Source: Arthrobacter sp. ok362 (lineage in GTDB: Bacteria > Actinomycetota > Actinomycetes > Actinomycetales > Micrococcaceae). Taken from it: a stretch of 35,389 nt of DNA. The notes beneath the pieces are model-generated. The model worked only from the letters and a program-made list of their open reading frames with translations, did no database searches and was not told the origin of the DNA. Location: NCBI RefSeq assembly GCF_900102785.1, contig NZ_FNGC01000001.1, positions 1-35,389 of the forward strand. Direction: 5' to 3'. Shown here piece by piece: positions 22,612 through 30,899 of this stretch. Positions within the stretch are counted from its first letter, which is position 1. Each line of letters opens with the position of its first letter. The position numbers and the translations under genes are program-made.

Positions 22612-23876
22612 CGCAGGACCCCCAGCTGCTGCAGGCGCTCGATGGTCTCGGCGTCGAACCCGTTCTCCAGCAGCACCTCGACGTTGTGCTCGCCGAGCCG
22701 CGGGGCCACCCGGCGGATGGTGGGCGGGGTGGCGGAGAGCCGGATGGGCGCGTTGAGCATTTTCACGGTGCCGACGCCGGGGTGTTCTGCCTCGACGATC
22801 ATGCCGTTGGCGTGCGTCTGCGCATCGGCCAGGGTCTGCTCCAGGGTGTGCACGGGGGCGTTGAGCAGTCCGCTCTCCTCCAGCCGGCCGGTCCAGTACT
22901 CGGTGGTGTTGGTGGCGATGCGCTCGCGGAAGATCGCCTGCAGTGCCGGCTTGTGCTCGAACTGCTGCTCCAGGTTGGCGAACTCCGGCCGCAGCGTGAG
23001 GTCCTCGTCCAGGCCCAGGGCCTCGGAGATCCGGGCCAGCGGGTCCGGGGTGAAGCCGCCCACCATGCAGACGGCGCCGTCGGTGGTTTCAAAGACGCCG
23101 CTGAGCGGCATGGCGCCCCAGTTGACCTCGTAGCCGCGGTTGAGCTGCATGCACGCCTCCTGCATCTGCAGGTGCAGCATGGAGTCGTACATGGTCACCT
23201 CCACCTTCTGCCCGACGCCGGAGGTTTCCCGGGTGCGCAGTGCCAGCAGGATGCCCTGCATGAGGTGCATGCCGGTGATGTAGTCGCACAGCGTGGTGGG
23301 GTAGATGGACGGCTTGACGTCATCCGATTCGCGGCGCCACATCACGCCGGAGTAGGCCTGGGCGATCGCGTCCTGGCCGCCCTTGTGCGAGTAGGGGCCC
23401 TCGGGGCCGAAGCCCGTGCCGGAGGCCCAGATGATGCCCGGGTTCTGCTCCTTGAGGTCCTCATAGCCGAAGCCCATCCGCTCCATCACGCCGGAGCGGA
23501 AGTTGCTGACCACCACGTCCGCGTCCGCCAGCAGCCGGCGGAGCACGGCTTTGCCGTCGTCGGTGCGGGTGTCCACGGAGATGCCGCGCTTGTTCCGGTT
23601 GATGGACAGGAAGATCGGGTTGTCCTGGCCGTCCTTGTCCGGGAACGAGTTGCGGGAGATGTCCCCGGCGCCCGGGCGTTCCACCTTGATGATGTCCGCG
23701 CCGTAGTCGCCCAACAGCTGGGTGCAGGACGGGCCCATGAACACCTGGGTGAAGTCCACGATCTTGACGCCGTCAAGGGGGAGCGGGGTGCCGGCAGATT
23801 CAGTGCCGGCGGCGGGGGCCGCCGTCGTGCCAACAGTTGTTGTGCCTGACAGCAGGTCATCGATGACGGTGCTCAT
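22608..23876 (-). CDS. CaiB/BaiF (class III) CoA-transferase
   Basis: The 422-residue protein has the family pattern: LDGVKIVDFTQVFMGPSCTQLLGDYGADIIKVERP at the N-terminus, FLSINRNKRGISVD, DVVVSNFRSGVMERMG, and GGQDAIAQAYSG with Asp 169 as the acyl-carrying catalytic residue. Class III transferases move CoA between carboxylic acids through a mixed anhydride. The ATG overlaps the FAD-oxidoreductase stop by 4 bp and the gene overlaps the enoyl-CoA hydratase by 4 bp, so the three act as a unit. About 30 residues at the N-terminus are a low-complexity extension. Confidence 0.93.
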   Translation of the reverse strand: MSTVIDDLLSGTTTVGTTAAPAAGTESAGTPLPLDGVKIVDFTQVFMGPSCTQLLGDYGADIIKVERPGAGDISRNSFPDKDGQDNPIFLSINRNKRGISVDTRTDDGKAVLRRLLADADVVVSNFRSGVMERMGFGYEDLKEQNPGIIWASGTGFGPEGPYSHKGGQDAIAQAYSGVMWRRESDDVKPSIYPTTLCDYITGMHLMQGILLALRTRETSGVGQKVEVTMYDSMLHLQMQEACMQLNRGYEVNWGAMPLSGVFETTDGAVCMVGGFTPDPLARISEALGLDEDLTLRPEFANLEQQFEHKPALQAIFRERIATNTTEYWTGRLEESGLLNAPVHTLEQTLADAQTHANGMIVEAEHPGVGTVKMLNAPIRLSATPPTIRRVAPRLGEHNVEVLLENGFDAETIERLQQLGVLR

Positions 23877-25255
23877 GCCCCCACCACCGCGTCCACGTCA
23901 AGGGTGGCGTTCGACGACGGGACGTCGCCCGGGTCCGCGCCGTGCCGGCGCATTCCCTGCTGGATGTCCAGCGCGGAGACGTCGCGGACAAGGGTGCCGG
24001 TCTGGACCGCCAGCGCGGCGGCGACGCCGACGGCCTGGCCCATGGCCATGCAGGGCGGGATCTCGCGGGACATCTTCTGCGCCTCGGGGGTGGCGGAGTA
24101 GTGCCGGCCGGCGACGAGCAGCTGGTCCACTTCCTTGGGCAGCAGCGAGCGGTAGGGGTAGTAGTAGTCGCGGCCGCGGGCCACGGTGTCAGCGAAGTGG
24201 CGGCGGGAGGTGACGTCGTCCTTGGTCATGACGTACTCGCCTTCCAGCAGCCGGGTCTGGCGGACGCCCATCTGGGACGCGACGTCGAGCATGTAGCAGT
24301 TCTCGAAGCCGGGCAGGTTGGCGCGGACATAGTCCACGGCCTCGGTGATGCGGTCCCGTGCTGCGAACTCGGCGGCGGTCATGTCCGCCGGGTCGACGCC
24401 GTCGAAGCCGGTCATGTGGGGTGCGTTGCACCAGACGACGCCGTCGATGGGGGTCTTGAGCCACCACAGTTCCCAGGCCCCGCCAAGGAGACGCTTGATC
24501 TTGCGGTTGATGGCGCGGGCTTCCTTCGGGTTGGCCTGTTCGAAGGCCTCCGCGGCATTGGTGTCCACGTTGCCGAGGCGGAAGACGAGCGTGGTGAGGT
24601 AGCTGTCCTTGACGTAGCTGGCGCCGGCCCGGGAGGCGACGTCGATGTCGCCGGTGGTGTCGATCACGATGTCGGCCATGAAGGCCTGCGGGCCGGACTT
24701 GGTCTCGCAGATGACGCCCTTCATGACGCCGTGGTCCACGATGGGGCGGGAGAACCAGGAGTGCAGGCGGAGGTTGACGCCGGCCTCGCGGACGAGGTCG
24801 TTGGAGACCCGCTTCCAGCCGTCCGGGTCGAAGGCGGCGGCGTAGCAGACCGGCTTGGGGGTGGTGTGCGAGTGGAAGTCGAAGGTGCCGTAGCGGCCCC
24901 ACTTGTTCCACAGTTCCTCGGAGGTCTTGCGGTCATCGGCTGGCGGAACGATCGCCAGGCCCAGCTTCTGCAGGCGCTCGACGTACTCGGAAACGATGCC
25001 CGTAACCGTGATTTCCTGGCCGTTGATCATGTCATCGAGGACCAGCACCATGCCGCCGGAGGCGAGGCCGCCGAGGGAGGAATAGCGTTCCAGCAGCGTG
25101 ACGGAGGCGCCGGAGCGGGCCGCGGTGACGGCGGCGGCCACACCTGCGGGGCCACCGCCGACCACGAGGACGTCGGAGCGGGAGATGACGGGGGCGGTGA
25201 GGTCCGCCGTGGTGGTGCTGAGTTCCAGCGACGACATGGCTGTAGACGGGTTCAT
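23873..25255 (-). CDS. FAD-dependent oxidoreductase (FAD_oxidored family)
   Basis: The 460-residue flavoprotein has a Rossmann loop GGGPAGVAAAVTAARSG (from 33), LLERYSSLGGLASGGM after it, DTTGDIDVASRAG in the middle, and the C-terminal LLVAGRHYSATPEAQKMSREIPPCMAMGQAVGVAAALA that contacts the flavin. The family (FAD_oxidored) includes poorly characterised dehydrogenases; no signal peptide or heme motif is present. It is the first gene of the seven-gene catabolic run and should act on the incoming substrate. Electrons could go to the ferredoxin encoded at the end of the operon, but this is inference. Confidence 0.87.
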   Translation of the reverse strand: MNPSTAMSSLELSTTTADLTAPVISRSDVLVVGGGPAGVAAAVTAARSGASVTLLERYSSLGGLASGGMVLVLDDMINGQEITVTGIVSEYVERLQKLGLAIVPPADDRKTSEELWNKWGRYGTFDFHSHTTPKPVCYAAAFDPDGWKRVSNDLVREAGVNLRLHSWFSRPIVDHGVMKGVICETKSGPQAFMADIVIDTTGDIDVASRAGASYVKDSYLTTLVFRLGNVDTNAAEAFEQANPKEARAINRKIKRLLGGAWELWWLKTPIDGVVWCNAPHMTGFDGVDPADMTAAEFAARDRITEAVDYVRANLPGFENCYMLDVASQMGVRQTRLLEGEYVMTKDDVTSRRHFADTVARGRDYYYPYRSLLPKEVDQLLVAGRHYSATPEAQKMSREIPPCMAMGQAVGVAAALAVQTGTLVRDVSALDIQQGMRRHGADPGDVPSSNATLDVDAVVGA

Positions 25256-25300
25256 GGGGATCCTAACTTTTCCGGCAAAAGCGCCGTTGGAATGGCGGCC

Positions 25301-25334
25301 GGTGACGTAGAAGACGGTGACGTAGAAGACGGTG
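25301..25334. repeat. 15-bp tandem repeat in the operon leader
   Basis: GGTGACGTAGAAGAC is present at 25301-25315 and 25316-25330, followed by GGTG. It lies about 46 nt upstream of the FAD-oxidoreductase start, between it and the regulator gene. No promoter of the kind found at the regulator is visible in the 240-nt gap, so readthrough from the regulator is possible. Confidence 0.8.
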
Positions 25335-25495
25335 CTCAGGAGGGGATCGCGGCGGCGCTGACCGCGAAATCCACCCGGCGGAGGGTATGGCGCAGCGCGG
25401 CCCGTTGCGGACCTTGCTGCGGAGTGTAGTTAAGGTTCCGGCGGACACTGAGGTATCCGGACCGGAGAACGGCGACGGCGGCTAGAGCCGGCCGA

Positions 25496-26104
25496 TTACC
25501 ACGCGTGAGGTGCGTTAACCCAGATCGCTACGCAGACCTCTTCGTAGCTGTTCTTGTACCAGTGAGGCGTATCCGAAGAGAAGGTGATGGAATCGCCTTC
25601 CTCCAGGGTGTAGCACTCGCCGTCCAGGAAGATGTCTTTCCGGCCGGAGAGAACGATGCCGAATTCCTCGCCGCTGTGCCGGAAAGGAGTGGCACTGGTG
25701 TCGTGGCCTGGCGGACTCACGATCCATTGGGCCTCCAGCGCACCGTTGAGGTCCGGGGTGAGCAGTTCATAGACCGCCTCACCCACAGACTTCTTGGTAA
25801 CGCCTTTAAGGTTCCGCCGCTCGGCCCTGCGGACCACGGGGGACCTGGTTTCTTCCTGTCCGAGGAAGAATTTCCCTACGGGGATGTCCAGGCCGTGCGC
25901 CAGCTGTGCCAGAGTAGTAAAGGACGGATTGGCCAGGCCGCGTTCGATCTGGCTTACGATCGCCGGGCTGAGGCCAGTGACTTCCGAGAGCTTGGCAAGG
26001 GTCATTCCTTTGTCCTTGCGCATGTTGCGGACCTTGTTGCCTACGGTGGCAAGAAGGACGCTCGTGCCGGCTGGGGAAGATCCCGTGACGCTTTCGGTGG
26101 CCAT
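25496..26104 (-). CDS. XRE-cupin transcriptional regulator
   Basis: From the ATG at 26104 the protein has 202 residues. A helix-turn-helix of the XRE type (about 22-80) reads VGNKVRNMRKDKGMTLAKLSEVTG, SPAIVSQIERGLANPSF and TLAQLAHGLDIPVGKFF. A cupin domain (about 125-200) contains FRHSGEEFGIVLSG and GDSITFSSDTPHWYKNS. This architecture is usual for regulators of catabolic operons whose cupin senses a small molecule. An upstream ATG at 26137 lies at or before the predicted transcript start, which favours 26104. The gene is directly upstream of the catabolic operon on the same strand and has a promoter closely related to the one facing the transporter. Confidence 0.92.
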   Translation of the reverse strand: MATESVTGSSPAGTSVLLATVGNKVRNMRKDKGMTLAKLSEVTGLSPAIVSQIERGLANPSFTTLAQLAHGLDIPVGKFFLGQEETRSPVVRRAERRNLKGVTKKSVGEAVYELLTPDLNGALEAQWIVSPPGHDTSATPFRHSGEEFGIVLSGRKDIFLDGECYTLEEGDSITFSSDTPHWYKNSYEEVCVAIWVNAPHAW

Positions 26105-26130
26105 GGTCCGACTTTCTCTCGGTGAGCTAA

Positions 26131-26176
26131 CACACATAACTATAGTGAAAACTTTTAGCGAATCAATGGTTTTCAC
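26131..26176 (-). promoter_or_regulatory. Promoter/operator of the XRE-cupin gene
   Basis: On the - strand TTGATT (26161-26166) and TATAGT (26139-26144) are spaced by 16 nt. An 8-bp inverted repeat (GTGAAAAC at 26145-26152, GTTTTCAC at 26169-26176) lies across the -35 and spacer and is a likely operator. Ungapped comparison with the + strand site at 26365-26405 gives 31 of 41 identical bases. Confidence 0.7.
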
Positions 26177-26364
26177 AAATTTCTTTACGGTTGCCGCCCC
26201 AATTACCGGCTGGCCGGGTCCCCGTCCCGTCGTGTTCCGGGCCGGATGCGCGCCTTATCTAAGCCGGACCCGGGCGGGATTGAGGCCCCAGCCGGCCCCG
26301 GGTCCCGATGCGCTCCCGCTTGGCCTGGCGGCATCGTGCGAGGTGAGGCCGTATTTTCCGCAGA

Positions 26365-26405
26365 ACCATTGACTCTGTGAAGATCTTCAATATAGTTGTG
26401 TGAGC
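26365..26405 (+). promoter_or_regulatory. Promoter/operator facing the transporter genes
   Basis: TTGACT (26369-26374) and TATAGT (26391-26396) are spaced by 16 nt. The spacer contains the perfect palindrome TGAAGATCTTCA (26378-26389), at the equivalent position to the operator-like spacer of the regulator promoter. The predicted transcript would have a leader of about 400 nt before the MHS transporter. Confidence 0.68.
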
Positions 26406-26499
26406 CGCAACACTAAGGGTTCGACCACTAAGCGAACACGGATGGGGCGCAACCACCTTCTGGCGGAAGGTGCGCCCGGCCCGCGTTCGTTGATCGTTC

Positions 26500-26676
26500 C
26501 CTTGTACTGATGCAGTGGCATCTGCCAAGCCATCCGCAAGCCTGATGTTGGCCGGTTAACAGGACGCGTTCCTTCGAGATCCGTTCTTTGTTGCCGAGCT
26601 GGATGGCCCGTTTGCAATCAATCGCTACGAAGAGGCATGCGTAGCTATCTGGGCTAACTCACCTCCCATGTGGTGA
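26500..26676 (+). pseudogene. Remnant of a second XRE-cupin regulator (cupin end)
   Basis: In one frame this stretch ends YEEACVAIWANSPPMW-stop (26626-26676); the intact regulator ends YEEVCVAIWVNAPHAW-stop, 11 of 16 identical. Further upstream in the same frame LMLAG-stop-QDAFLRD (stop TAA at 26557-26559) aligns with IVLSGRKDIFLDG. About 13 codons between the two blocks are lost. The N-terminal HTH part cannot be found. It lies on the opposite strand to the intact gene, downstream of a copy of its promoter, so the region looks like a decayed inverted duplicate. Confidence 0.7.
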
Positions 26677-26799
26677 GCCGGTCCCGCCCTGCGGACCAAG
26701 CCAAACGATAGTTTCGATGACCGGCGACCCCAACAGGACGTCCGCTGGTGATCCGTACCCTCACGCACCCCGACGGTGCGGGGGAAGGAAAAAGGAATC

Positions 26800-28104
26800 A
26801 TGACTGACACTGTCGTCAAGACTGACCTGGAGAGCGGCCGGAAGTCCCGGCTCTCTCCGGAAATCCGCCGGGGCCTGCTCGGTCTCGGACTGGGGAACAC
26901 CCTGGAATGGTACGACTGGATGGTCTTTGGCCTCTTGTCGGCCTTCATCGGACCCAAGTTCTTCCCGTCGCAGGACCCCGTTGCCGCGACCCTGAGCGCC
27001 CTGGCCGTCTTCGCCGTCGGCTTCGCGTTCCGTCCCCTGGGCGGAATCCTGCTCGGCACCTTCGCCGACAGGATCGGACGACGACGGGTAATGCTCTGGT
27101 CCATCATGATGATGGCCGTCACCACCCTGATCATTGCCGTGTCCCCGACCTATGACCAGATTGGCCCCGCAGCCGGCGTCATCCTGCTGGTCTGCCGCAT
27201 CGTCCAGGGTATCTCCACTGGCGTTGAAGCCCCGCTGTCCACCGCCCACGCCGTCGAACTCGTACCCGAGGGACGCGAGGGCTTTGTCGCCGGCATCATC
27301 TCCTTCTACGTCAACGCAGGCATCCTGCTCGCCTCGCTTGTCAGCTACCTCTGCAGCCTGATGCTCGGCGGATCCGTCATGGCCGACTGGGGGTGGCGCG
27401 TGCCGTTCGTCGTCGGCGCAGCCTTCGGCTTCGTCGTGGTCTACCTTCGCCGGACCCTTCCTGAAACCATGAAGCCCGAAGAACTGGCGAACAACTCCGC
27501 GAAAACGGTCTGGGGCGGGGTGCGCAAGCACTGGCTCAGCGTACTGGCCATTACCTTCGTCGTCGGCGCGGCACAGGCTTACAACTACGCCTGGAACACA
27601 GGCCTCCCGACGGCTGCCCGCACCGGCTTCAAGGAGGACGCGACCGCCGTCTTCGCGCTCACCACCGTCCTGGGCGTCGTGCTCGTCGCCGGAAGCCTCA
27701 TCATCAGCAAGGTCGCTGACGGCAAGTCGATGTCCAAGTGGTTCCTGATCACCCGCGCACTGGCCATTCCGTCCGTCTTCCTGATGCTGATGTACGTCAA
27801 GCCCGGCATCGCAGGCTTCGCTGCCGTGCTCCTCGGTGGCTCGGTTGTGCTGGTCCTGAACATGACCCTGTACAACGTCGTCACCAGCTCCCTAATGCCG
27901 AAGGGTTGCCGCGGCGCCGGAACGGCCCTCGGCTACGGCCTGGGCGTCGCCCTCTTCGGCGGCACGGCCTCCTACCTCCTGGTGTGGCTCCAGTCCCTGA
28001 ACGCGTCCTGGATCTTCCCCGTTTACGTGGCCGTCCTGTCAGCGCTCAGCATTGTCTTCTATCTGCTCGCCCGCCAGAAGAACGGCATCTTCATCGGCAG
28101 GTAA
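26800..28104 (+). CDS. MHS-family (MFS) metabolite:proton symporter
   Basis: The 434-residue protein has twelve predicted membrane segments. The start GLGNTLEWYDWMVFGLLSAFIGPKFFP is characteristic of the metabolite:H+ symporter group (KgtP, ShiA, ProP relatives), and FADRIGRRRVML is the MFS loop 2-3 motif. Such transporters import organic acids or small zwitterions with protons. Purine-rich AAGGA blocks precede the ATG; a GTG 24 nt upstream is also in frame but would lie inside the ribosome-binding region. Given the operator upstream, it is the likely uptake system for the substrate of the neighbouring catabolic operon. Confidence 0.9.
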   Translation: MTDTVVKTDLESGRKSRLSPEIRRGLLGLGLGNTLEWYDWMVFGLLSAFIGPKFFPSQDPVAATLSALAVFAVGFAFRPLGGILLGTFADRIGRRRVMLWSIMMMAVTTLIIAVSPTYDQIGPAAGVILLVCRIVQGISTGVEAPLSTAHAVELVPEGREGFVAGIISFYVNAGILLASLVSYLCSLMLGGSVMADWGWRVPFVVGAAFGFVVVYLRRTLPETMKPEELANNSAKTVWGGVRKHWLSVLAITFVVGAAQAYNYAWNTGLPTAARTGFKEDATAVFALTTVLGVVLVAGSLIISKVADGKSMSKWFLITRALAIPSVFLMLMYVKPGIAGFAAVLLGGSVVLVLNMTLYNVVTSSLMPKGCRGAGTALGYGLGVALFGGTASYLLVWLQSLNASWIFPVYVAVLSALSIVFYLLARQKNGIFIGR

Positions 28105-28169
28105 GAACTGCAGGCATGAACCTGCCGGAAAGAACATCAGGACAGTTAGAACGGAAAGTGGGAACCCTC

Positions 28170-28667
28170 ATGGACGCCAGTCGCCCGGACGGAAGAGGCG
28201 TGGAGGCAAACGTGATCTCCTTTGACCTCGACGCGTCAGACGTGGAGCTTTACGAGGCAGCGCGTGGGCTGTTGCTGACCGCCCATCACAGCGAAAACCA
28301 CCGGGTGGCCGCGGCCATGCGCGGTGAGTCGGGGGCCATCTACCTCGGACTGCACATTGGCGCAAAGCGCATCAATGTGTGCGCCGAATCCAGCGCCCTC
28401 GCCAATGCCCGCATGGCGCAGGAGGCATCAATCCACTCCGTGGTGGCCGTCAGCATGGACGGACAGGGACAACCCCAGGTCACGAACCCCTGTGGCCTCT
28501 GCCGGGAACTGCTGCGTTCTTACGGAACCGAGACGTCTGTCCTGGTCGACGCCGAGGGCTACGTGGGGAAGGTCCGGATCAAGGAACTGCTGCCATTTCC
28601 CTGGATGCGGGCCGCGGAAACGGAGTGGGACACCCTTCCGCCCCGCATGGAGCACAGCACCACCTAG
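28170..28667 (+). CDS. Cytidine/blasticidin-S deaminase-like protein
   Basis: The 165-residue protein has the zinc-dependent deaminase signature: Cys-Ala-Glu at 71-73 (NVCAESSALANARM) and PCGLC at 107-111, in the order and spacing of the small cytidine and blasticidin-S deaminases. It probably hydrolyses an amino group on a pyrimidine or similar ring. It follows the transporter by 65 nt in the same direction, with no terminator between, so the two are probably co-transcribed. Starts are possible at ATG 28116, ATG 28170 or GTG 28212; the last has the best ribosome-binding site (GGAGG, 5 nt away). Whether the deaminase belongs to the catabolic pathway is open. Confidence 0.82.
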   Translation: MDASRPDGRGVEANVISFDLDASDVELYEAARGLLLTAHHSENHRVAAAMRGESGAIYLGLHIGAKRINVCAESSALANARMAQEASIHSVVAVSMDGQGQPQVTNPCGLCRELLRSYGTETSVLVDAEGYVGKVRIKELLPFPWMRAAETEWDTLPPRMEHSTT

Positions 28668-28679
28668 CACGGCGGCACC

Positions 28680-28700
28680 GGCGGCAAGCTGATTGCCGCC
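28680..28700 (+). terminator. Hairpin after the deaminase gene
   Basis: An 8-bp stem, GGCGGCAA (28680-28687) with TTGCCGCC (28693-28700), loop GCTGA, begins 12 nt after the stop codon. It is followed at 28720 by a stronger hairpin. Confidence 0.5.
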
Positions 28701-28719
28701 ACGCCTAGCACCATCACGG

Positions 28720-28750
28720 AAGGCCGGGACCGCCAGAGTCCCGGCCTTCT
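28720..28750 (+). terminator. Intrinsic terminator of the transporter-deaminase unit
   Basis: AAGGCCGGGAC (28720-28730) pairs perfectly with GTCCCGGCCTT (28738-28748) around a 7-nt loop, and CTT follows. The A/T ends of the stem fit an intrinsic terminator. Confidence 0.8.
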
Positions 28751-28764
28751 TGCGTGCGGAGGGT

Positions 28765-28812
28765 CCGCCGTCTCCGTCGGAACCTGTGCCGCCGTCGCCG
28801 TCGGACGCTGTG
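28765..28812. repeat. 24-bp imperfect tandem repeat
   Basis: Two units, 28765-28788 and 28789-28812, each starting CCGCCGTC and ending CTGTG, differ at 3 of 24 positions. They are intergenic between the deaminase and DUF4383 genes. Confidence 0.8.
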
Positions 28813-28839
28813 CCGGGCACAAAAGCGGGCACACAGAAA

Positions 28840-28881
28840 GCTGGTGCAGCCGCCGCGTTTCCGCTAAACCACTGCACCAGC
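28840..28881 (-). terminator. Hairpin downstream of the DUF4383 gene
   Basis: GCTGGTGCAG (28840-28849) pairs with CTGCACCAGC (28872-28881) around a 22-nt loop. It is placed 52 nt past the DUF4383 stop codon read on the - strand. The loop is long and no T-tract is evident. Confidence 0.4.
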
Positions 28882-28932
28882 AGGTAGTACGAATTTTCTG
28901 AATACTATGAAACGTTACTCATTCGCGGCTCC

Positions 28933-29418
28933 CTATGTCCCGGGGGTTGATGACCGGGTCTCTACGTCTCCTTCAAGATGCCTCGACATCAGCCAGCCTG
29001 CGCCGGCCATTGCTACGCCCATTACCAAGAAGGCCCAATTGTCCGTGGCGTTCAGCGACAGGAAGTTGGCCGCCGAATCCAAACCGACGATGAACCCGTA
29101 AATGCCAAGGACGATATACAGCAGGCCGGAGCCCATCAGGAAATTCCGGGCGCCCATTGCGGTCCGGGACATGGTCAGGCCAGCGGCACCGATCGCGAGC
29201 TGAACGATGTTCAGCAACATCGACACCTGGAACAGGCTCAGGAACATGGCCTTGGAATCAGGCCCGAAGAACCTCAGTTCGCTGTAGTTCGTGGTGATGC
29301 CGGGGATGAACCCCAGGACGCCCACGACGATAAGGACGATACCTACACCCATGCCAACGTTCTGTACATCTGTCCGACCATAGTGAACGCCGTGTGCATG
29401 GGGAGATGCGGTAGTCAT
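28933..29418 (-). CDS. DUF4383 membrane protein
   Basis: From the ATG at 29418, with GGAGG 6 nt upstream, the protein has 161 residues and four predicted membrane helices (GMGVGIVLIVVGVLGFIPG; FLSLFQVSMLLNIVQLAIGAAG; NFLMGSGLLYIVLGIYGFIVG; NWAFLVMGVAMAGAGWL). The helix pattern with the HNIVQL-like phrase LLNIVQLAIG and a closing short acidic tail fits the DUF4383 family, which is common in actinobacteria and has no known function. A TTG/ATG-type extension upstream is possible but poorly supported. It is divergent from the perM-like gene. Confidence 0.82.
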   Translation of the reverse strand: MTTASPHAHGVHYGRTDVQNVGMGVGIVLIVVGVLGFIPGITTNYSELRFFGPDSKAMFLSLFQVSMLLNIVQLAIGAAGLTMSRTAMGARNFLMGSGLLYIVLGIYGFIVGLDSAANFLSLNATDNWAFLVMGVAMAGAGWLMSRHLEGDVETRSSTPGT

Positions 29419-29495
29419 TTTCTGCCTCCAAACACTGTTTGCGGACACTAACAATTTTACGACCGGGGTCTAGAAAAAGCTCCGGGGGGCCCGGG

Positions 29496-30893
29496 ATGGC
29501 AAATACCTCGGATCCGGTCGTTGTGCCTGTCGGAAACCGGCCGGACGCCGGGCCCGTGGCACCATGGATCTCGATGAAACTGCGCGCTGATCAGACCGGA
29601 CAACGTGGCCTTCCCATGCCCCTGTGGCTGCAGGGGGCCCTCGAGTCCGCCCAGGCCGCCGTTATCTCCGCCCTTGCGGTGGCGGTGCCCATCGTCGCGG
29701 TGTGGGCCACAGCCGGATTCCAGAACAGCGGGTTCGACTTCCTGGCACGCCTGGCCGGCCAGGCCTGGCTGCTGATCCACGGCGTTCCCCTGCTGCTGGA
29801 CACCGCCGGTGCCGGGTCCGCCGCGCAGCCGGAATCCGGAACGCTCTCGCTCATTCCCCTGGGGCTGGCCCTCATCCCGTTCCTGCTCGCCTGGCGCGCC
29901 GGACGGCGCCTCGCCCGCGCCTCCTACACGGACCAGCTCTGGCAGGCGCTGCTCGGGTCCTGGCTGGTGTACGCGGGGTTCGGGATCGCCACCGGCTTCG
30001 TCTGCCGCACATCCGACGTCGGCATCAGCCTCTGGGCCGCCGCGTTCATCCCGCTCATCCCGTTCGGGCTCGGCATGGTGGTCGGCGCGCGCCGCGAGGC
30101 AGGCTCCTGGAGCCGGCTGATCGGCGTCGACGCCGTGGCCTGGCTGTCCCGGACCAGCCAGCATTCCCGCTGGGCCGGGTCCTATCTGGGCTCGGCCATC
30201 AAGGCCGGATCGGTGGCGCTGATGGCGAGCCTGGCGATGTCGGCGGCGCTGCTCGCCGTCGACCTCTTCATCCACTGGAACCTCGTGGTGGCCGTGTATG
30301 AAGGGCTCGACGCCGGCGCCATGGGCGGCGCCGTCCTCACGATTATGCAGCTGGGCTTCCTGCCCAACCTCGTGGTGTTTGCCCTGGCCTGGATCTCAGG
30401 CGCGGGCTTCGGGCTGGGAGTCGGCTCGGCGGCCGGACCACTTGGGACCGCCGTCGGGCCGCTGCCGACCGTTCCCGTGTTCGCCGCGCTGCCGTCCGGC
30501 TCGCTGGACTTCGGCTTCGTGGCCCTCGTGGTGCCGGCGCTCGCCGGGGCGCTGGCCGGCTGGTGGTTCCTGCGTGAAGGCGAGAACCACTTCGACGAAT
30601 GGCTGTCCATCAAGATCCGGGCCCGCTGGTTTACAGCCACGGCCTCCACCCTGGTGCTGGGTGCGGTGATCGGCTCCGTCGCCGGGCTGCTCGCGGCGGG
30701 GCTCGCCTGGCTGGCCCGCGGTTCAGCCGGCATCGGGAGGCTGACGGAAATCGGCCCCGACCCGCTCCGCACGGCACTGTTCGTGGCGGCGGAGGTAGGA
30801 ATCGGGGTCGTGATCGGCTACGCGGCAGGTCCCTGGCTGGAACGCCAGCAGAAGCTGCGTGAAGCGGACCTCGAGACGGTCAACAGCCGCTAA
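29496..30893 (+). CDS. perM: PerM-like (DUF6350) integral membrane protein
   Basis: The 465-residue protein has about ten to twelve hydrophobic segments (for example LESAQAAVISALAVAVPIVAVWAT, LSLIPLGLALIPFLLAWRAGRRLA, FGFVALVVPALAGALAGWWFL). In Mycobacterium tuberculosis a protein of this family, PerM, lies directly before purN-purH and affects cell division under stress; the same gene order here supports the assignment. The function in this organism is inferred. The chosen ATG has GGGGGG 6 nt upstream; a TTG at 29439 would extend the frame, and the ATG at 29574 has no ribosome-binding site. Confidence 0.8.
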   Translation: MANTSDPVVVPVGNRPDAGPVAPWISMKLRADQTGQRGLPMPLWLQGALESAQAAVISALAVAVPIVAVWATAGFQNSGFDFLARLAGQAWLLIHGVPLLLDTAGAGSAAQPESGTLSLIPLGLALIPFLLAWRAGRRLARASYTDQLWQALLGSWLVYAGFGIATGFVCRTSDVGISLWAAAFIPLIPFGLGMVVGARREAGSWSRLIGVDAVAWLSRTSQHSRWAGSYLGSAIKAGSVALMASLAMSAALLAVDLFIHWNLVVAVYEGLDAGAMGGAVLTIMQLGFLPNLVVFALAWISGAGFGLGVGSAAGPLGTAVGPLPTVPVFAALPSGSLDFGFVALVVPALAGALAGWWFLREGENHFDEWLSIKIRARWFTATASTLVLGAVIGSVAGLLAAGLAWLARGSAGIGRLTEIGPDPLRTALFVAAEVGIGVVIGYAAGPWLERQQKLREADLETVNSR

Positions 30894-30899
30894 CGGCCT

